Shown one piece after another: positions 23,150 through 36,568 of a stretch of 64,000 nt of DNA. The stretch lies in contig JANFAH010000004.1 in NCBI GenBank assembly GCA_024663395.1, positions 1,488,001-1,552,000 on the forward strand. Direction: 5' to 3'. The stretch is from Pisolithus tinctorius (lineage: Eukaryota > Basidiomycota > Agaricomycetes > Boletales > Pisolithaceae). How positions within the stretch are numbered: the stretch's first letter is position 1; the number at the start of each line of letters is the position of its first letter. The notes under the pieces are model-generated. The model did no database searches. It had not been told where the DNA came from and saw only the letters and a list, made by a program, of their open reading frames with translations. Made by a program: the position numbers and the translations under genes.

Positions 23150-26100
23150 ATGCCAGACAAACGCAGAGGCAGGGCAACGCGTAGCACTAACCCACCACCG
23201 GTAAATCAGCCTGTTACTAGTGTTCCGAGCTGGGGGTATCGACACTTATTGCAGGCTACCGTCCAGAAAACCCTTCGGGAGCATTTCCAAAGAAATGCTC
23301 ATTCTCTCCAAGACTCTGTGGCTCCAATGGGAAGCCAACCCAAGGAATCCGTGGATATCATTCACGTCGATACGGACACAAGTGACGAAGAGCGCCCAGT
23401 AGTAGATCCCACGTCCTCTCGTACGGTAGCAGCCAAACAAGGTGCGTTCATCTTCGGGCTTGGGCGAACTTCACCACCCTTGAAATGTAGGGCATACTTC
23501 CAACAAGTTATATCCACTGTTTGTCAGACCTTACCGAGAGAAGCATCCGGCTCAAATCATCGATGTCGATGATGATGAAGCTTGCACCTCTTCGGAATGT
23601 GCAACTACCGAGGCCGAGTTGCCTCCATTGTCACAGGGCTCCCTCCACTCGGACTTCAGTCGCGCAAACCTAAGCTCCCGCGCCTCTTCTCCCCTTTCTT
23701 CTGTGTCAAGCCTTCGTGCCCGTTCTCCCAGTCCCCTCTCAGCCAGCCAAGCTAAATCACTCAAAAGTACATCCACGGGGTGTCACAATCCCAACAAGAA
23801 ACCAGCACGATCTAATTCACGCGTCCCATGGGGCTCTGGGGCCGTAGCACCTTTCCCTGATCGAGAGTCTCAGCATGTTCGTGGTACATGGCGCTCTTTT
23901 TCCGCTTCGGGATCCCCGCTGGGAGGTAGATCATGCTCTACTTCTAAAACGCGCTGCGATGACTGGTCTTTGAGCTTCCTTACCAAGCAAACGCATGACG
24001 AGATCACTCCATATTACGATCATCAAGTACAAATGTGGTGGCAGCACTCGCCCCATAATAACCAAGAGGATCTCTTGCTGGAGACGACTGGGGATTATGC
24101 AACTGCTCACCCTGCCATCTCTCGTGCTCTGCCTGACTTCCACACTTCCAATGCGACCGGTGACATGTGGACCTATTGCTTTCGTCCGAAGCGTGCGAAA
24201 GAGGTGCTAGGTAACGAGCAACGCGCGGTTTATTTGCGAAGTTGGCTCCGAGCGTTAGAGCTGCGTTCGCAGGTTCAACGGACGGCAAACCATGGGCAAA
24301 CGGACACCACCAACAGGCAACACAGTAAGTGTGAACCTGCAGGATCACAACCACGAGGCGAGAAGCGCCCCCGCGTCGTCCGTGCGATCACCAAACCGCG
24401 AGGTCGAAAGAAACGAAGATTTGGCTCAGACGACGAGTTGAATGATTTTGTTTGCAGTGACGGTGACGATGCCTCCGATGTTCCTGCCTTTGAAGAATCA
24501 GAGGACGAGTTCGCGTTCTGCCAGCAAACTTTATCCAGACTCCATCGGCAGGATAGCTTGCGCTCACAACCAAGTAGTACCCCTCCTATTGATCCTGCCC
24601 AGCTGCCGGGTAGTAGCAACCGTGCAATAAGTGATGCGAACGAAGCGCTTGCGGAGCCTACTTTTTCTGACACTCTGTCCAACACACTGCTTATTGCTGG
24701 CCCGCCAGGGTGCGGTAAGACCGCTGCAGTCTATGCATGTGCGGAGGAACTGGGATGGGACGTCTTCGAGGTATACCCGGGTATAGGTCGGCGTACTTCC
24801 GCAAATCTAGACTACCTTGTTGGTAACGTGGGGAAAAACCACATCATTCAAGTATCGCAGAGTCGTTCCTCCAGGCGACAAGGGGAACAAGGGTCACCAG
24901 CAACTCTGTCAACCTTGTTTGGTAGGGGCAACCAAGAATCCGTTGTACGTAGAACGACAGAGGGGTCGATGGATGATCCCATTGGCATAAGGGACGAAGT
25001 CCCTGATGCTATTGGCACGACGAACTGTGTGTCCGAAAATTCGAGTAAAATTGTGGGTCCTCGCTCCCCGAAGCCAACCGTTGCCGAGGCTGAGCCTACT
25101 GTTCGACAATCACTCGTGCTTCTGGAAGAGGTCGATATTCTGTTCAAAGATGACGCCGGCTTCTGGCCTGCTGTGGTCGACATCATACGGGACTGCAAAA
25201 GGCCGGTTGTAATGACATGTAATGGTGAGCTTTCCCTGAAGGAATGGCGCAAGGGTCTGTGCTGATGGGTGCTTTGCCAAGATCTGCGGCTAGTTCCAAT
25301 TACAAGCTTGCCATTGCAGACCATCCTCGTTTTCGAGTCTTGTCCGTCTCCACTGGCGGTTAGCTACCTTCAGTCTGTGATGGTTGCCCAAGGTTGCCCT
25401 GTTCCACGCGAACGCCTGATGGCACTATATGAAACAACGCCTACCATAGACGGGATAGACGTGCCAGAACCACCCCTATATCCCAGAACTGAGCCACTGC
25501 CTTCTCCCGATCTCAGGCGCACGATCACTCAATTGCAAATGCTCTGCTTGAGTGCAGCTCGTGGATCAGCATCAAACATGCTTCAAGGAACTCGTGAGGC
25601 TGGAGGACACGTTCGGCGATCAGGTCGACCAATTTCCGTTGAGTCCAATGCCACTCGTTTGCCATCAACTGAATGTGAACGGTGGCGGCGAATGAGCAAG
25701 CACGCGGACCTTCTCTCGTTTGTGAACAGCAACCTGTGCAGGGCACCGTTGCACACGCCGGAGGTGATGTTTTCGCGAGGAGCTCCGTTTCGCCGTTGTG
25801 ACTGATTGCAGTTGTGCAGGCCTTGAGTTTGAGTATGACCGAGCCCACGCTTGATGATGAGCTAGGACACAATATATTGTTCATGGACGGTTGCGTTTCC
25901 AACGGAAGGGAAGGGTTAGCGTTCTACCACTATGATGAGCTCATTGCGCAAGATGCCATCCTGCATTCACGTGGTATACACGAGGAACTGGACACGGATC
26001 CGACGGCGGCGTCGATCAACCCCGCGGCTAGGCTAACGACTGAGGAGGCAGAAATCTTCCGATCTCGCGTGGCATATCAATCTGAGATCGCGGGCGCGTT

Positions 26101-26359
26101 GCAGCATATCATCCAACCGCCAGCACCTCTGATGCCTCAGAGCAGCGTGTTCCTGGATTACATACCGTGGGTGAGATACATGGTCGTGGTTGATGACAAT
26201 CTCGAACAGATGGCACGAGATGAAGTGGCAAGGGCAAAATCCGGGAGGTTGACAAGGAACAGTATGAAGACGAGACATATCCGAAATATCGAGCTGGATG
26301 AGAGACAGCAGGGAGTGCTGATGAGGACGCAGCTAGACGGTTGTTTACAGCTTGTATAG
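23150..26359 (+). CDS. ELG1: ELG1/ATAD5-like clamp-unloader ATPase
   Basis: Large subunit of an RFC-like complex that removes PCNA from DNA after replication. It starts MPDKRRGRATRSTNPPPVNQ. The N-terminus is disordered and carries two hydrophobic/acidic elements (VDIIHVDTDTSDEE near 23352 and QIIDVDDDEAC near 23551) that resemble SUMO-interacting motifs. Further along are basic, Arg/Lys-rich patches. The AAA+ core shows Walker A in LLIAGPPGCGKTAAVYACAEEL, followed by WDVFEVYPGIGRRTSANLDY, Walker B in LVLLEEVDILFKDD, and a sensor-1-like RPVVMTCND. The later part (LPLQTILVFESCPSPLAVSY) fits the ELG1/ATAD5 and Rad24-type lid. At least four introns (one near 23440-23550, one at about 25224-25277). 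Family call good; exact exon joins near 25224 inferred. Confidence 0.85.
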
Positions 26360-26547
26360 AGAAGGGGGACAGCTTGGCATGAATGTAACCTGATTTGGTA
26401 GAGTTGGCTTGGCCACGTGTGTCCCCGCTAAGTCACGTTGCTCAGCGCCGAAAACGGCAAACTGTGTCGTTCTATAACGTCGACTTTCACATCCCTGCTT
26501 GCTCGTCCTCCTCACTCTGCCCCCTCCATCGCGGGCTGTCTGTGTCC

Positions 26548-28567
26548 ATGCCTGCATCGGCGACAATGGCGACTACGATAAGACACGAACAACGGTCGCT
26601 GCAATCACCGTCCTCAGACCACATCCCGGCCACCATTTCTCATTCCCAAAAAGATGCGTCCAGACACTCCCCCGGCATCTCTCTTCCACCCCTCGATTAC
26701 CTCCAGCAACAACGAAGGGGCTCCGTCACCGATCCCTCTCTTCATGCGGCATCGACCGCCCCCTCCGCACTGCGCCATTTGGATGGTATCAATGTCCTCC
26801 CTATCATCTCGTCTCCCGTCACTCACCCACGCCCCGACAGGACCGCGTCCAGCGGCAAACTACGTGTTCGGCGACAGCAGCCTCTCCAACATCAACTCCG
26901 AACCATCGAACAAACAGATGCGCAAAATATTGCGGTCACCATCGCCCGACAGAGATCACGGTCACTCCGCGAACGGCAAGGGCGTCGCGAGCCCCCGTGC
27001 GTCATCCCACGCGAACGGAAATTCCAGTATGTCTTCCCATGTCCTCCCTAATCAATCCGTGAACCACTATACCTAGGAAATATGAGCTCAGGAGACCATA
27101 TGCACATCGACGACAAGCAGTCACCTCGGACGAGTATTCGGCATCAGGATGATAGTGATTTTAATAACTCAAGGCGGCAATCGATAGCAGTGAGACAACC
27201 TGCCTCGTATCCATTTCTTCTCTCATTGCCCGACTAGACCTCCTCGGATTCACAGTACACACACGGCACAAAACGCAAGATGTCCATAGACAGAGAAGCG
27301 GCTACAGCCGACGATATGGACTCTCAGCTGGTTGGTCCCGGGATACCCAGCTCCAGCAACGTGGATCTTGAGGACCGTGCGCCCAAACGCAGAGGGTCTG
27401 CCGTAGACACCCATAGGGTAGCGCAGCTAAGCATATACGATCACCGGCGACATTCGATACATGCCGGGGCGATGGTATCTGGTCCCGGCGTGACAGGAGG
27501 AGGACCCGTAGGCAATGGCACGCAGTGGTGGCCTGACAGACGAGACTCGTTACCTGCCATTCTCTCGAATGGATCCAGTGGCTATTCCTCGGCGTTTTCC
27601 GGTGAACAACCACATGGACGACCGTCCGCACCCACAACGTCTGGTAGCATGGCGACTTTCGTGTGGCCTGCAACACAACATCCGGATGGCCACCCAGACC
27701 CTAATATACAAAGTCATACTCGTCCGTTTGAACCTCAGACTCTACCAATGCCCATCATGCACCCAATGACCTTCCCTCCGGACAGACGTATGTCCGTCCC
27801 AGAAAACGCCACGTCTGCCGTGGGCCCAACCAGACATGTACGCTCCAGGTCACGCCCACCCTCTCGCCAGTTACGCGAGCCTGCGCAGTCTTCTGCCACG
27901 CAGGCAGGTACCGCAGCCTCGACGGAAGAGCCTTCCACGGCTCCGCCGTCGTCCACAACTACTCTGAAACCAGCCAAGGAGCCCGGAACGACTCCTTACT
28001 CGCGCTCGCCCGAACTTCGAGTATCTCACAAGCTCGCTGAGAGAAAGAGACGTAAAGAGATGAAAGAATTGTTCGACGAACTAAGAGACCAGTTGCCCGC
28101 TGACCGTGGCATGAAAGCCAGCAAGTGGGAAATTTTAAGCAAAGGTGATTGAACAGTTCTTTCGCTGACACGAGACTGACCCCATCCTAGCCATCGACTT
28201 TGTAAACAACCTCAAGCAGAGTCACCAGGATATGGCCCGTGAGATTGACATGCTAAGACATGAACTCGACAACGTGCGACAAGGCATGCCCTTTGGACCC
28301 AGTGGAACCCCACATCCTATTGTTTATAGTCAAGGACCAGTACCAGGACCGTACCCTCCACCACCCCCCGGTACAATGCCCCATCCCCCGCCTCCCCACG
28401 CCCATCCTCCACCTCATCCACAGCCCCAAGCACGACCGTCTTCCTCAGATAATGGCTACCAACCTGGTGGCGGTCCACCACCTCACCAGCAACCAGCCGC
28501 TGGTGTTCCTGGCACAAACGGTACGAGTAGTATACCTACGAGTAGGGTGGAAGGCCCTCCTACTTAG
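26548..28567 (+). CDS. bHLH transcription factor with Pro-rich C-terminus
   Basis: The start [16 protein letters not shown] (a second Met is six codons on) opens a long Ser/Pro/Arg-rich disordered region. Introns switch frames at about 26784-26841 and 27030-27076, and a third ends near 27239. The DNA-binding domain is near the C-terminal half: [20 protein letters not shown] (basic region and helix 1), [17 protein letters not shown], then after an intron [20 protein letters not shown] (helix 2), continuing into a leucine-rich coil ([12 protein letters not shown]). The His-x-x-x-Glu-Arg-x-x-Arg pattern in the basic region fits E-box binding. The tail is extremely Pro/His-rich, ending SRVEGPPT. 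Several fungal bHLH factors look like this; no specific target can be named. Confidence 0.8.
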
Positions 28568-28936
28568 CCCCCGTCGATGCTATGTTTCTTTTCCTCTTTT
28601 TTTTTCTTCCTCTGCATCTCGTGTTGTGTCGGAATTTGTGTGTTTGTTGTCGATTATGGGCATTTCGTTTCTTCTCCGTGAATCATTTCCTCTGACATGA
28701 TTTGATGTATATAATCTTTGCACTTACCCCACCACCAGCATCTGACTATGTACGATCCAAGGGACATCTATTTTTTTCCTCTGTACTTGTTGGATTGAAT
28801 TGGATTTGTTTGCCAAGAAACGTTTTTGTTGCGCTTACGAGATACCCACATGCTGTGGCGGTGCAACCTATGTTGCCTGCGACATTCGCCCTTTGAGGGG
28901 AACAAGCCCGTGTTTCGCGTCTGACTGTTTACTAGC
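28568..28936. other. Intergenic region, bHLH 3' UTR and TFIIF alpha promoter
   Basis: T-rich, with tttttttt runs shortly after the bHLH stop that fit a fungal 3' end. No gene seen. Confidence 0.45.
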
Positions 28937-31152
28937 ATGGCCCCAAAGTCTGCCGAATCTTTACTCTTCCACAAGAAGAAGAGGCCACTTGTCAAGAAAG
29001 AGCCGTCTGCTACCCCTCCAAGTGGATCACAGGGCACGTCTACGCCCGGCACTCCTCGCAAATCTGTTCCTTCCCGTCCGCAAACCGTCGATGACGCAGA
29101 TGATGGCTCAAAACTCCCAGAGGGCGAATATTCGGAATACAAACTCATGTCGTCCGCACTCAATGGTTGGAAATACGACGTAATGCGATTTGACTCTCGA
29201 AAGTTAATAGATATATCGACATGGGAAGCGCCTATCAAGTTGAACAGGAAAGAATTGAGGAGACAGGAAACGGCGGAGGAGCAGGTACCAGTAAGACCGA
29301 TGCTAGGCCCCGACGGGAAGCCTGTCATTGGCACGGATGGCAGACTCGTCATGGTAGATGCGGACGGGAGACCAATCAACAGTGGTACGGGTGAGGAGTC
29401 CGTGAAAGAGAAAGATCAGAAGGGAAAGGGAACTGCTAACGGAAAGAAGAAGGTACAAAAAAAGACGCGGCAGGTATTCAAGGTTCCGGAGGACGTGAGG
29501 CAGCTTAAGAGGGAGGAAAGATACCCATGGGTTATGGAAGATGCACGACGTAATGAAGTCTGGATTGGACAATTAGAGGAAGTCTCGAAGGCGGAGACTC
29601 ACGCCCTCCTCATGCCTGCACAACAAGACGTTTTCAAGTTCGTTCCTGCACACAGATGGTACAAATTTCACAAGAAACCCAAACACCATATTCCTGACTT
29701 ACAGGAGGCGGAGTCACTGGTGGGTTTTTTCGTGTTCCCGTTTTGTGAAGACCTGCCATTTCCTGAATGCCTTAGATGGCTAGGATACAGAAGAATAAGG
29801 ACCCAGAACGTTGGTTGCTCCATCGAAGACATGGTCAAGGTCCTTCTGCAGCAACGGCGGCTATGTTTAAAGCCGATCCTGATGCTGTGGTCGGTGGTGC
29901 ACCCCTCGTCTATAATGCATCCCAGAGTCGGGGCCCCGGAGGGCGGTCTCTGATGAGTGTAAACAGGGGTTCGCGAGGTCTCGACGAGGATGAGGAAGGG
30001 AATAGTCGGCGGGTGAAACAGGAGGACGATGGCGAGGGCCATCTGGATGAGCAGCTATTTGACGATGATGTTGCAGACGACGATGAGCATGAAGCTCAGG
30101 ACATGGATGATGAAGAGGCCAAGGAGCTTGAGGTGAGTTGTTTTTCATTTCCGAGGGTTTCTATCTATTGATCCCTTTTCAGGAACGATTAAAGCGGGAG
30201 TACAAATTGGCCAACAAACAGCGTGACGGCTACGTTGACGAGTCTGAAGATGAAGAGGATGACAATCAGCTGACGAAAGATGGTAAATTCCTGAAGAAGC
30301 TTGTGCGTAAACTGGATAAAAATGTGGCATATGAAAGTGATGAAGAACGGGATCCGTACGCGAGCTCGGTGAGTCTCTGTTTCGTTTGTCCGCCTTGCCT
30401 GTTCTTGACGTCGGGGACAGGACGAAAACGAAGAAGAGGAAGAACCTCCGCTCGTGACCAACGAGCCAGCCATTCAGCCACAACCGCAACAGACCAAGAG
30501 TCGTACCCCTTCGCAGCAGCCTCCTTCTAAACCCTCCCAACCTTCTGTCGTCAACGCTGCTAACGGCGTTGGGTCACGGGCTGTCTCACCGGTACCTGCT
30601 ACGGGTATGGGTGGCCATTCTGTTGTTGCCAAACGAGCGACCAGTCCAAAGGCACCGAAACCCAGTGTCAGTCGAGGAAACAGCCCACTGGGCGGGACAT
30701 CAAGTCGTGCTGGGAGCCCTACCGGAAGTCGTGCCACGAGCCCCGCTGCGAGTTCCGGCAAGAGTCCCGTTGTTCCACCTCCAGGTAGCGCTGCGACGTC
30801 GCAAAAGCGTAAAGCGACAGATGATTTGAGTGGTGTAGCATCACCGACTCCAACGAGCAATGGTAATGCACAACCGAAACCCAAGAAACGGAAGCCACTG
30901 CCGACTGGACCTCCGATCGAGGGAGAATTAGAGGAAAAAATGTTGATTGATTGGTTGCAGAATGCTCCCAACGCAACGACCCGGGATTGTATCCAGCACT
31001 TTACGCCCTACTTGACGAGCGAAGCTAAGAAGGCGAGGTTCACCGCTATGGTGAAGGAGGTTGCACAGTTGAAGGGTGGTATTTTGATCCTGAAGAATGC
31101 GTTGCGTGGAGAGTCAGCAGCGGGGTCACCGGTGCCTACAGGTGCGGCGTAG
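28937..31152 (+). CDS. TFG1: Transcription initiation factor IIF, alpha subunit
   Basis: RAP74/Tfg1 helps RNA polymerase II start and elongate. It begins MAPKSAESLLFHKKKRPLVK. The N-terminal dimerisation part carries SEYKLMSSALNGWKYDVMRF, ISTWEAPIKLNRKELRRQE, and, after a large insertion, ERYPWVMEDARRNEVWIGQL and FKFVPAHRWYKFHKK. An intron at 29719-29776 joins EAESL to MARIQKNKDPERWLLHRRHG. The middle is very acidic (DDDVADDDEHEAQDMDDE), then Ser/Pro/Gly-rich repeats such as SPLGGTSSRAGSPTGSRAT. The C-terminal winged helix, IDWLQNAPNATTRDCIQHFT and AQLKGGILILKNAL, is the CTD-phosphatase binding element. Introns also near 30133-30180 and 30368-30420. Family certain. Confidence 0.95.
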
Positions 31153-31653
31153 ACTGACATACAGCTATGTGTCTTGTTGTTGGTTGTACTACAATCAAAG
31201 TGTCCGTCGGTAATGACATTCTACCTTGCACACTGAATAGCACGACAGGAGTATGTTTTGTACGAAGATGCGGTTACGTAAGGTAACTCGTTCTGTTCGG
31301 TGTAGTTGCGTCTTTCGTGCTGAAGTCGTTGTCGTCTTCAGGTTAACACTTTCTTTCGGTGAGACTGAGAATATAACGATGAAAACTTTGCCCTGGTGAG
31401 CTGCATACGTGGCCCGCAAGTCGGAGCCCCTGTCTTTCGATCGAGAAACAACCTCAAAAAGGAAATCCAAGTAACTTGGTTGGTATGTTGTGGTGGCTAA
31501 CGTTTGGTTCACTTTGCAGGACGGAGAGTACAAAATGCCAGCCGCCGCTGTCGTTCCCTCTTACCGCTTCCTTCCTTTCTCCCCCCCTTCACCCGGCCAA
31601 CGTTTACAGCCTAGATAACCCCCCCTCTCCTTTTGATCCCTTACCGACTCGCT
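31153..31653. other. Intergenic region upstream of the chitin deacetylase gene
   Basis: Contains the TFIIF alpha 3' UTR and chitin deacetylase promoter. A C/T-rich stretch at about 31545-31640 sits just before the start codon. No gene seen. Confidence 0.45.
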
Positions 31654-33203
31654 ATGTCAAGCCTTCTTTTTCCTGCCCTTCTTCTCGTCGGCCCTGCGGT
31701 CCAAGCATTTGGTATTGCGGGCCAATATCACCCCTACGGCCTTACGCCCAGCACTTGGTACCAACCCGACAGTCACCCAGTCCATGCCCTTTTCCGGCGG
31801 GCGAGCGAGGACGACGGCGTCGCGTACGCTTCGGTAGGGTCTCCCGGTAAGTAGCCTTGCTCATCCCCACGCCCCGCTAATTCACCCACCACTAGAATGG
31901 TCTAAAGGCTTCCCCGCCGACCCTGGATCCATGCAAAACATGCCCCAGGCTTGGCTTGACGCCCTCAATAAAGCCGTCGCGGCTGGCAAGATTCCCGATG
32001 TCCCCGTCACCACCACTCCCCCCGGTTCCAATCCAACATACCCTGACGGCTATGATCCAATGAGTCCCGACGTATGCTCTGCCACCTACCAGTGCAGGAT
32101 CCCGGATGATATCTGGGACGGACCCGATGGTTACCTTAGCCTCAGCTTTGATGATGGTCCGCTGCCGGTGAGTGGTCATCGCGAACTGTGATTCCCTTCG
32201 CCTTTGATTTACAGCTCTGCAGCCGTCCCCCACCCTGTACAAATTCCTCAAGCAGAAAGACCAGCACGCGACGCACTTCTATATCGGCACCAACATTCTT
32301 CAGCATCCCGACTGCTTCAAGATGGCGTGGGACAATCAAGATGATATCGCCGTTCACACGTGGACCCATCCTTACATGACCACGAAGACGAATGAAGAGG
32401 TCCTCGCGGAACTTGGATGGACGATGCAACTGATCCATAATTCGACGGGGGGGCGAGTGCCTAAATACTGGAGGCCGCCCTATGGCGATTCTGATATGCG
32501 CGTCCGTGCAATTGCCAAGGAAGTATTGGGTCTCACTACTGTGATTTGGAACCAGGAGTAAGCCATCGTACTCCTCAGCCTACCTTACTGCGTACCTCAC
32601 CTTCCCTTAGTACCAATGACTGGAGTCTCTCAGATCCGGTTCCTATCACAAGTATGGACAAGATCGCTACCCAAATGCACACGTGGTTGACCGGTAAGTT
32701 TCCACCTACCATCAATCATACCATAAAACTCAGACAGCCGCATCGTTTCAGGCCCGAAGAAACCCGGTCTCATCATCCTCGAGCACGAGCTCTCTAACCA
32801 ATCTGTGCAGGCCTTCATAGATGCTTGGGACCTGGTCGTCAGCAACGGGTGGAAGACGACGTCCGTCGCACAGATGGGAGGTAGCAGCGCGTACCAGAAC
32901 TCCTGGAACGCGACCTCTCCGGTCACCCAAGCTAAAGTCGCTGACCTTTCGGTCCACCCCCCGCCGGCGCAGGCGGTTGCATCCACTACGTAAGAGGTCA
33001 TGCTGGTAGCCCGTGCTCCTCACTTGCCCAACCCCTGTTGTAGGTCTCAAGTCAAGGCCATGCCGTCGCCATCCGCCGCCGCTAAATCTAGTAGACCTAA
33101 TCACGCGGGTAACAAGAGTTCCGCTTCGCATCACAGCGCGACATTAGCCACCCTCGGCATAGCCGGGTTGGTGGTGGTAGCGACAGTCTACGCTCTTTCC
33201 TGA
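31654..33203 (+). CDS. Chitin deacetylase, CE4 family, predicted GPI-anchored
   Basis: Removes acetyl groups from chitin to give chitosan in the cell wall. A signal peptide, MSSLLFPALLLVGPAVQAFG, opens the protein. After a variable region come the NodB motifs: LSLSFDDGPLP (motif 1, Asp-Asp), HTWTHP (motif 2, metal-binding His), YWRPPYGDSD (motif 3), WNQDTNDW (motif 4, across an intron), and LIILEHELS (motif 5). All expected catalytic residues are present. The C-terminus is Ser/Ala/Lys-rich followed by a hydrophobic end (GIAGLVVVATVYALS), which fits a GPI-attachment signal. Introns at about 31852-31895, 32168-32218, 32559-32610, 32695-32755 and 32992-33043. An in-frame Met at 31633 exists, but the start at 31654 begins the signal peptide directly. 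Confidence 0.92.
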
Positions 33204-33710
33204 ACAGTCACCCCTCTTTTTGGACGCGTCCGGCACGCGAACCACATACGTACATTTTACACCTACTACTTTCATTACTACCCTCAGTGTCGCACTTCAT
33301 TCTTCATATTTGTATTCGTCATCCTACATCGTCATTAATTCACATTTCACATCTTATCTCGTACACATCACCTGCCAGTTAGATATGTCGTAGCCGTCGC
33401 ATACTTGCTTCATACATCGGAAAAGCAAGCTCAACGCGATTCATTACGCTAAACGGACAAAGGGTCCTTGTGCCAAAGAAGGCCGTGTGTGTAGTGTAAA
33501 AGAGGTAGACATATAGCGAAGAACCATACAACAAACGTGATGACGACGAAAGAACAACATCGACGCTGGAAGCGGAAAGCGCAACGTACGTAGTCCCGTG
33601 GCAGAGATCCACCACATAGCCAAGGGCGGAAGTACACGAAGCCGATAGTTAGGTATAGTAGCGGAAGATACTTCACAAGGAAACTGCAACACCGAGGACT
33701 GGACGCGCGA
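33204..33710. other. Convergent 3' region of chitin deacetylase and kinase genes
   Basis: Contains both 3' UTRs; A/T-rich, with poly-A signal-like sequence but no gene that I recognise. Confidence 0.45.
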
Positions 33711-36045
33711 TCATGATGACAGGATGCTGGGCCACTTGATCCGAAGACCTTCCAACCAACGCATGTAAAGTAACTCGGCAATCGGTGATTTCCGTATCTG
33801 AGTAGTGTCATCTGTCCTTCCGGGAGCTGAGGCGCTGGAGTCCACTGGCAGACCGGAAACGTCTTCTTGGACTTCGGTGACAACGAGGCCCTTCGCGGTC
33901 ATCTCACTTTTACGGATGATCCGCTTGTGAGGGAAAAGACCACGAGCGGTCTGTACGTGCTGTCGCACTACAGGGTTCCTGATTCAAAATAGAGTCAGAA
34001 TATGCACAGAAAGAGCATTGATGAACCCACTCGTTAATGCCGGATAGGATGTCGAGGATAACGCTGTAAGAAAGGGCTGGATTGATGTCCCTCAAGTCCG
34101 TAAACCCTCGGGTTATCATGCTTAGCGACTCGATCTCCCGGGCGTCCATGTCGTCGCAAATGGCCTGCAAAATGCTTGGGGTAGCCGCACAGGCAAAAAC
34201 GGAAAGACTTACGTTTTGAAGAACAGGAAGGACAACATCATTAATCATTGCCCTTCCCGCCTTCTCAGACTCGCCTGGTCTCCGCTTCGGGGGTACTCGG
34301 TCTTTCGAAGGTGACGTTGGTGACGTGGGGGACAAAGGAATATCATCTTTGCTACGTATGCTCCCCACGTACTCTGCCGAAAGTTTCAAAGAACTGGTAG
34401 TGTCGACTTTCTTAATTGGACGAATGGTATCCAAGCCAGTGCCTAGGTCTGCCTCTCGCATGACGGTACCAGCACCAGTCATCTTGTGTCGTGCTGCATA
34501 TGAGGAGCGCCTTGGAGACCGCACTGAACCACTGTAAGCTGGAGGTGCGCCAAGAGGCTCGGTTTGGCTATCTTGTAAGGAGGTTACAAGATCGGCGCTC
34601 TCCGCTGAGGTATCACCATCTTGGGGAACAACGTTGATTCTGACAGTCGAGTGTGTCGCACGCGAGTTTATTCTGACGGAATTTGGATCTATGATGGTGC
34701 TTCCTTTGACTGCACCTCCAGTATCGAAGGACTCCTGATCTTCTTCATATACCGACTGGTCGTCCACTGTCAAGTCGTCGATTTCTATTTCAGGCACAAG
34801 GTCTTTGGCCGCACTCCTGAACGTCCCCATCACAGATGTGGATTTAATGGTGTCGAAGTTCCAGTCGCTGCGAATAGTATCGTTGTTCTCCCAGTTAATG
34901 GTACCACAAACTGTCGGTGGGTATACTTGTGCTTTCGGTGGCGACTGAGCGCGATATTCCTGATAACGTTCAATAAGCTCAGTAAGGTACGACGTTTTCT
35001 TCGCTCCCTTGATGAATCTATGCTGTAGGAGTTCTCTTGCGGTAGGGCGCTGGCGACTGTAAGAGGTAGCACATAGAATCCAACACCGTGCACCCTACCT
35101 TTGCGGGATCCTTCGTGAGACACAAAGAAACAAATTCCTTAAAGGCCGGGCTAAAGTTGCCATCGAGCACCGGTGGTTTTGCCTTGGGTATAAGGAAAAG
35201 CACCCGCATTGGGTGGTACTCTGCCAACGGTGGCTCTCCTTTGGCCATTTCAATTGCTGTGATGCCTAGACTCCACATGTCTGCTTTTGCATCGTACCCG
35301 GCCTGACGAATGACCTCCGGAGCCATCCAGAAGGGGGTGCCCACAAAAGTGTGTCTGAGGGTACTTGTCAGTTGCGCGGCAACACCAAAGTCGGCCAGTT
35401 TGACTTTGCCAGTAGCTGAAAGCAAGACATTGGCAGCCTTAATGTCGCGATGGATGGTGCCTTCTGAATGCAAGTAATCCAGGCCGTGCAGAAGTTCACG
35501 GCAGATAACGGCGATGTGAGCTTCGGAGAATGGTCCCGCCTTCAGCAGGTCAAGACAGGAGCCACCCGCGAGGTACTCCATAACAATCCAGAGTTTATAA
35601 GCGACGACGAAAGACCCGTAGTAACGAGTGACGTATTCCGAATCGCACTGCGCCAGGCTAGCGATTTCTTGTTGGATCTCTAGGATGTCATCGTCGGAAT
35701 CTTCGAGGTCTGGTGGGAATAACCATGTAACTAGACGACAGGCGTAAAATATCGCGAGGGCATACCAATCTGCTTGATGGCGACAATTTGCTTCGTCTCG
35801 TTGTGCATTGCCTTGTAAACGACGCCGAAGCTGCCGGTGCCAAGTTTCTCGAGCATGGTATATTGAGTGGCGGGGTCGTTGCTGGAAACAGGGTATGGGT
35901 CACCGGCCGCACCTCCTCCATCCGGGCTCAACCGTGGAGACACTGGGGGAGAGGACGTCATGCCAGGCTGTCGGGAAGAGTTAATGTCAGTACGGGAGGG
36001 CTTTCTGAGACGATTGCCAGGGGGAGACATGGGAGCACGAGCCAA
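33711..36045 (-). CDS. Ste20-like protein kinase of the germinal-centre kinase group
   Basis: A serine/threonine kinase most like fungal Nak1/Sid1/Kic1 (GCK-III type), which act in polarity and septation signalling. It starts [20 protein letters not shown], then the kinase domain: [20 protein letters not shown] (glycine loop), IVAIKQI (ATP-binding Lys), [34 protein letters not shown] (catalytic loop), [40 protein letters not shown], and [20 protein letters not shown]. The domain ends with [19 protein letters not shown]. The C-terminal half is disordered and Ser/Thr/Asp-rich, with [14 protein letters not shown] and a conserved-looking [14 protein letters not shown]. It ends IKWPSILSS. Introns near 35690-35770, 35060-35100 and two within the tail. 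Which GCK subgroup is uncertain. Confidence 0.88.
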
Positions 36046-36568
36046 AGCTGAGAATACATATCGGGTGGGTCAGACTGCCGTGGGTGCATGAGGACATGAT
36101 CCAGTCCATGCCCAACAAGGGTACTCCCCTACACGTGGTCCTGCGGGATACTTCCCATTGACCTGATCTTGACAAGATCCAACGACACTCCCACTCACCG
36201 ACGTCCCCAGCTTCGTTCACGAACGACAGTCAGTCAGGGTGAGAGTAGTATGGTAGTGAACGCAGACTCGACACCTTTGCTGGAAGACAGTGAAAGGACG
36301 ATGGAGGGCAGCACGAGTGTGACTGATAAACGTCATTTGGATGATGACGTCTTCTGAGATCTGAACATAAATTGTGTCCATGCGGCGCCCGCTTCTCCAA
36401 AGATAGTAATGCTACTTGCAGACTTCGCCTGCTGAAAACATCGCACTCTCAAAACGAAGGTCCAGCAAAGGATGTTTTGCATATCATGGCCAGGTGTAGG
36501 GCATACGGAATATCAACGTGGAAACAGTAAATCATCGGCATAATCGTGGACTCTCCTGCCCCACCAAC
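36046..36568. other. Intergenic region upstream of the kinase gene
   Basis: Contains the kinase promoter and leader and the L35 3' UTR. No gene seen. Confidence 0.45.
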
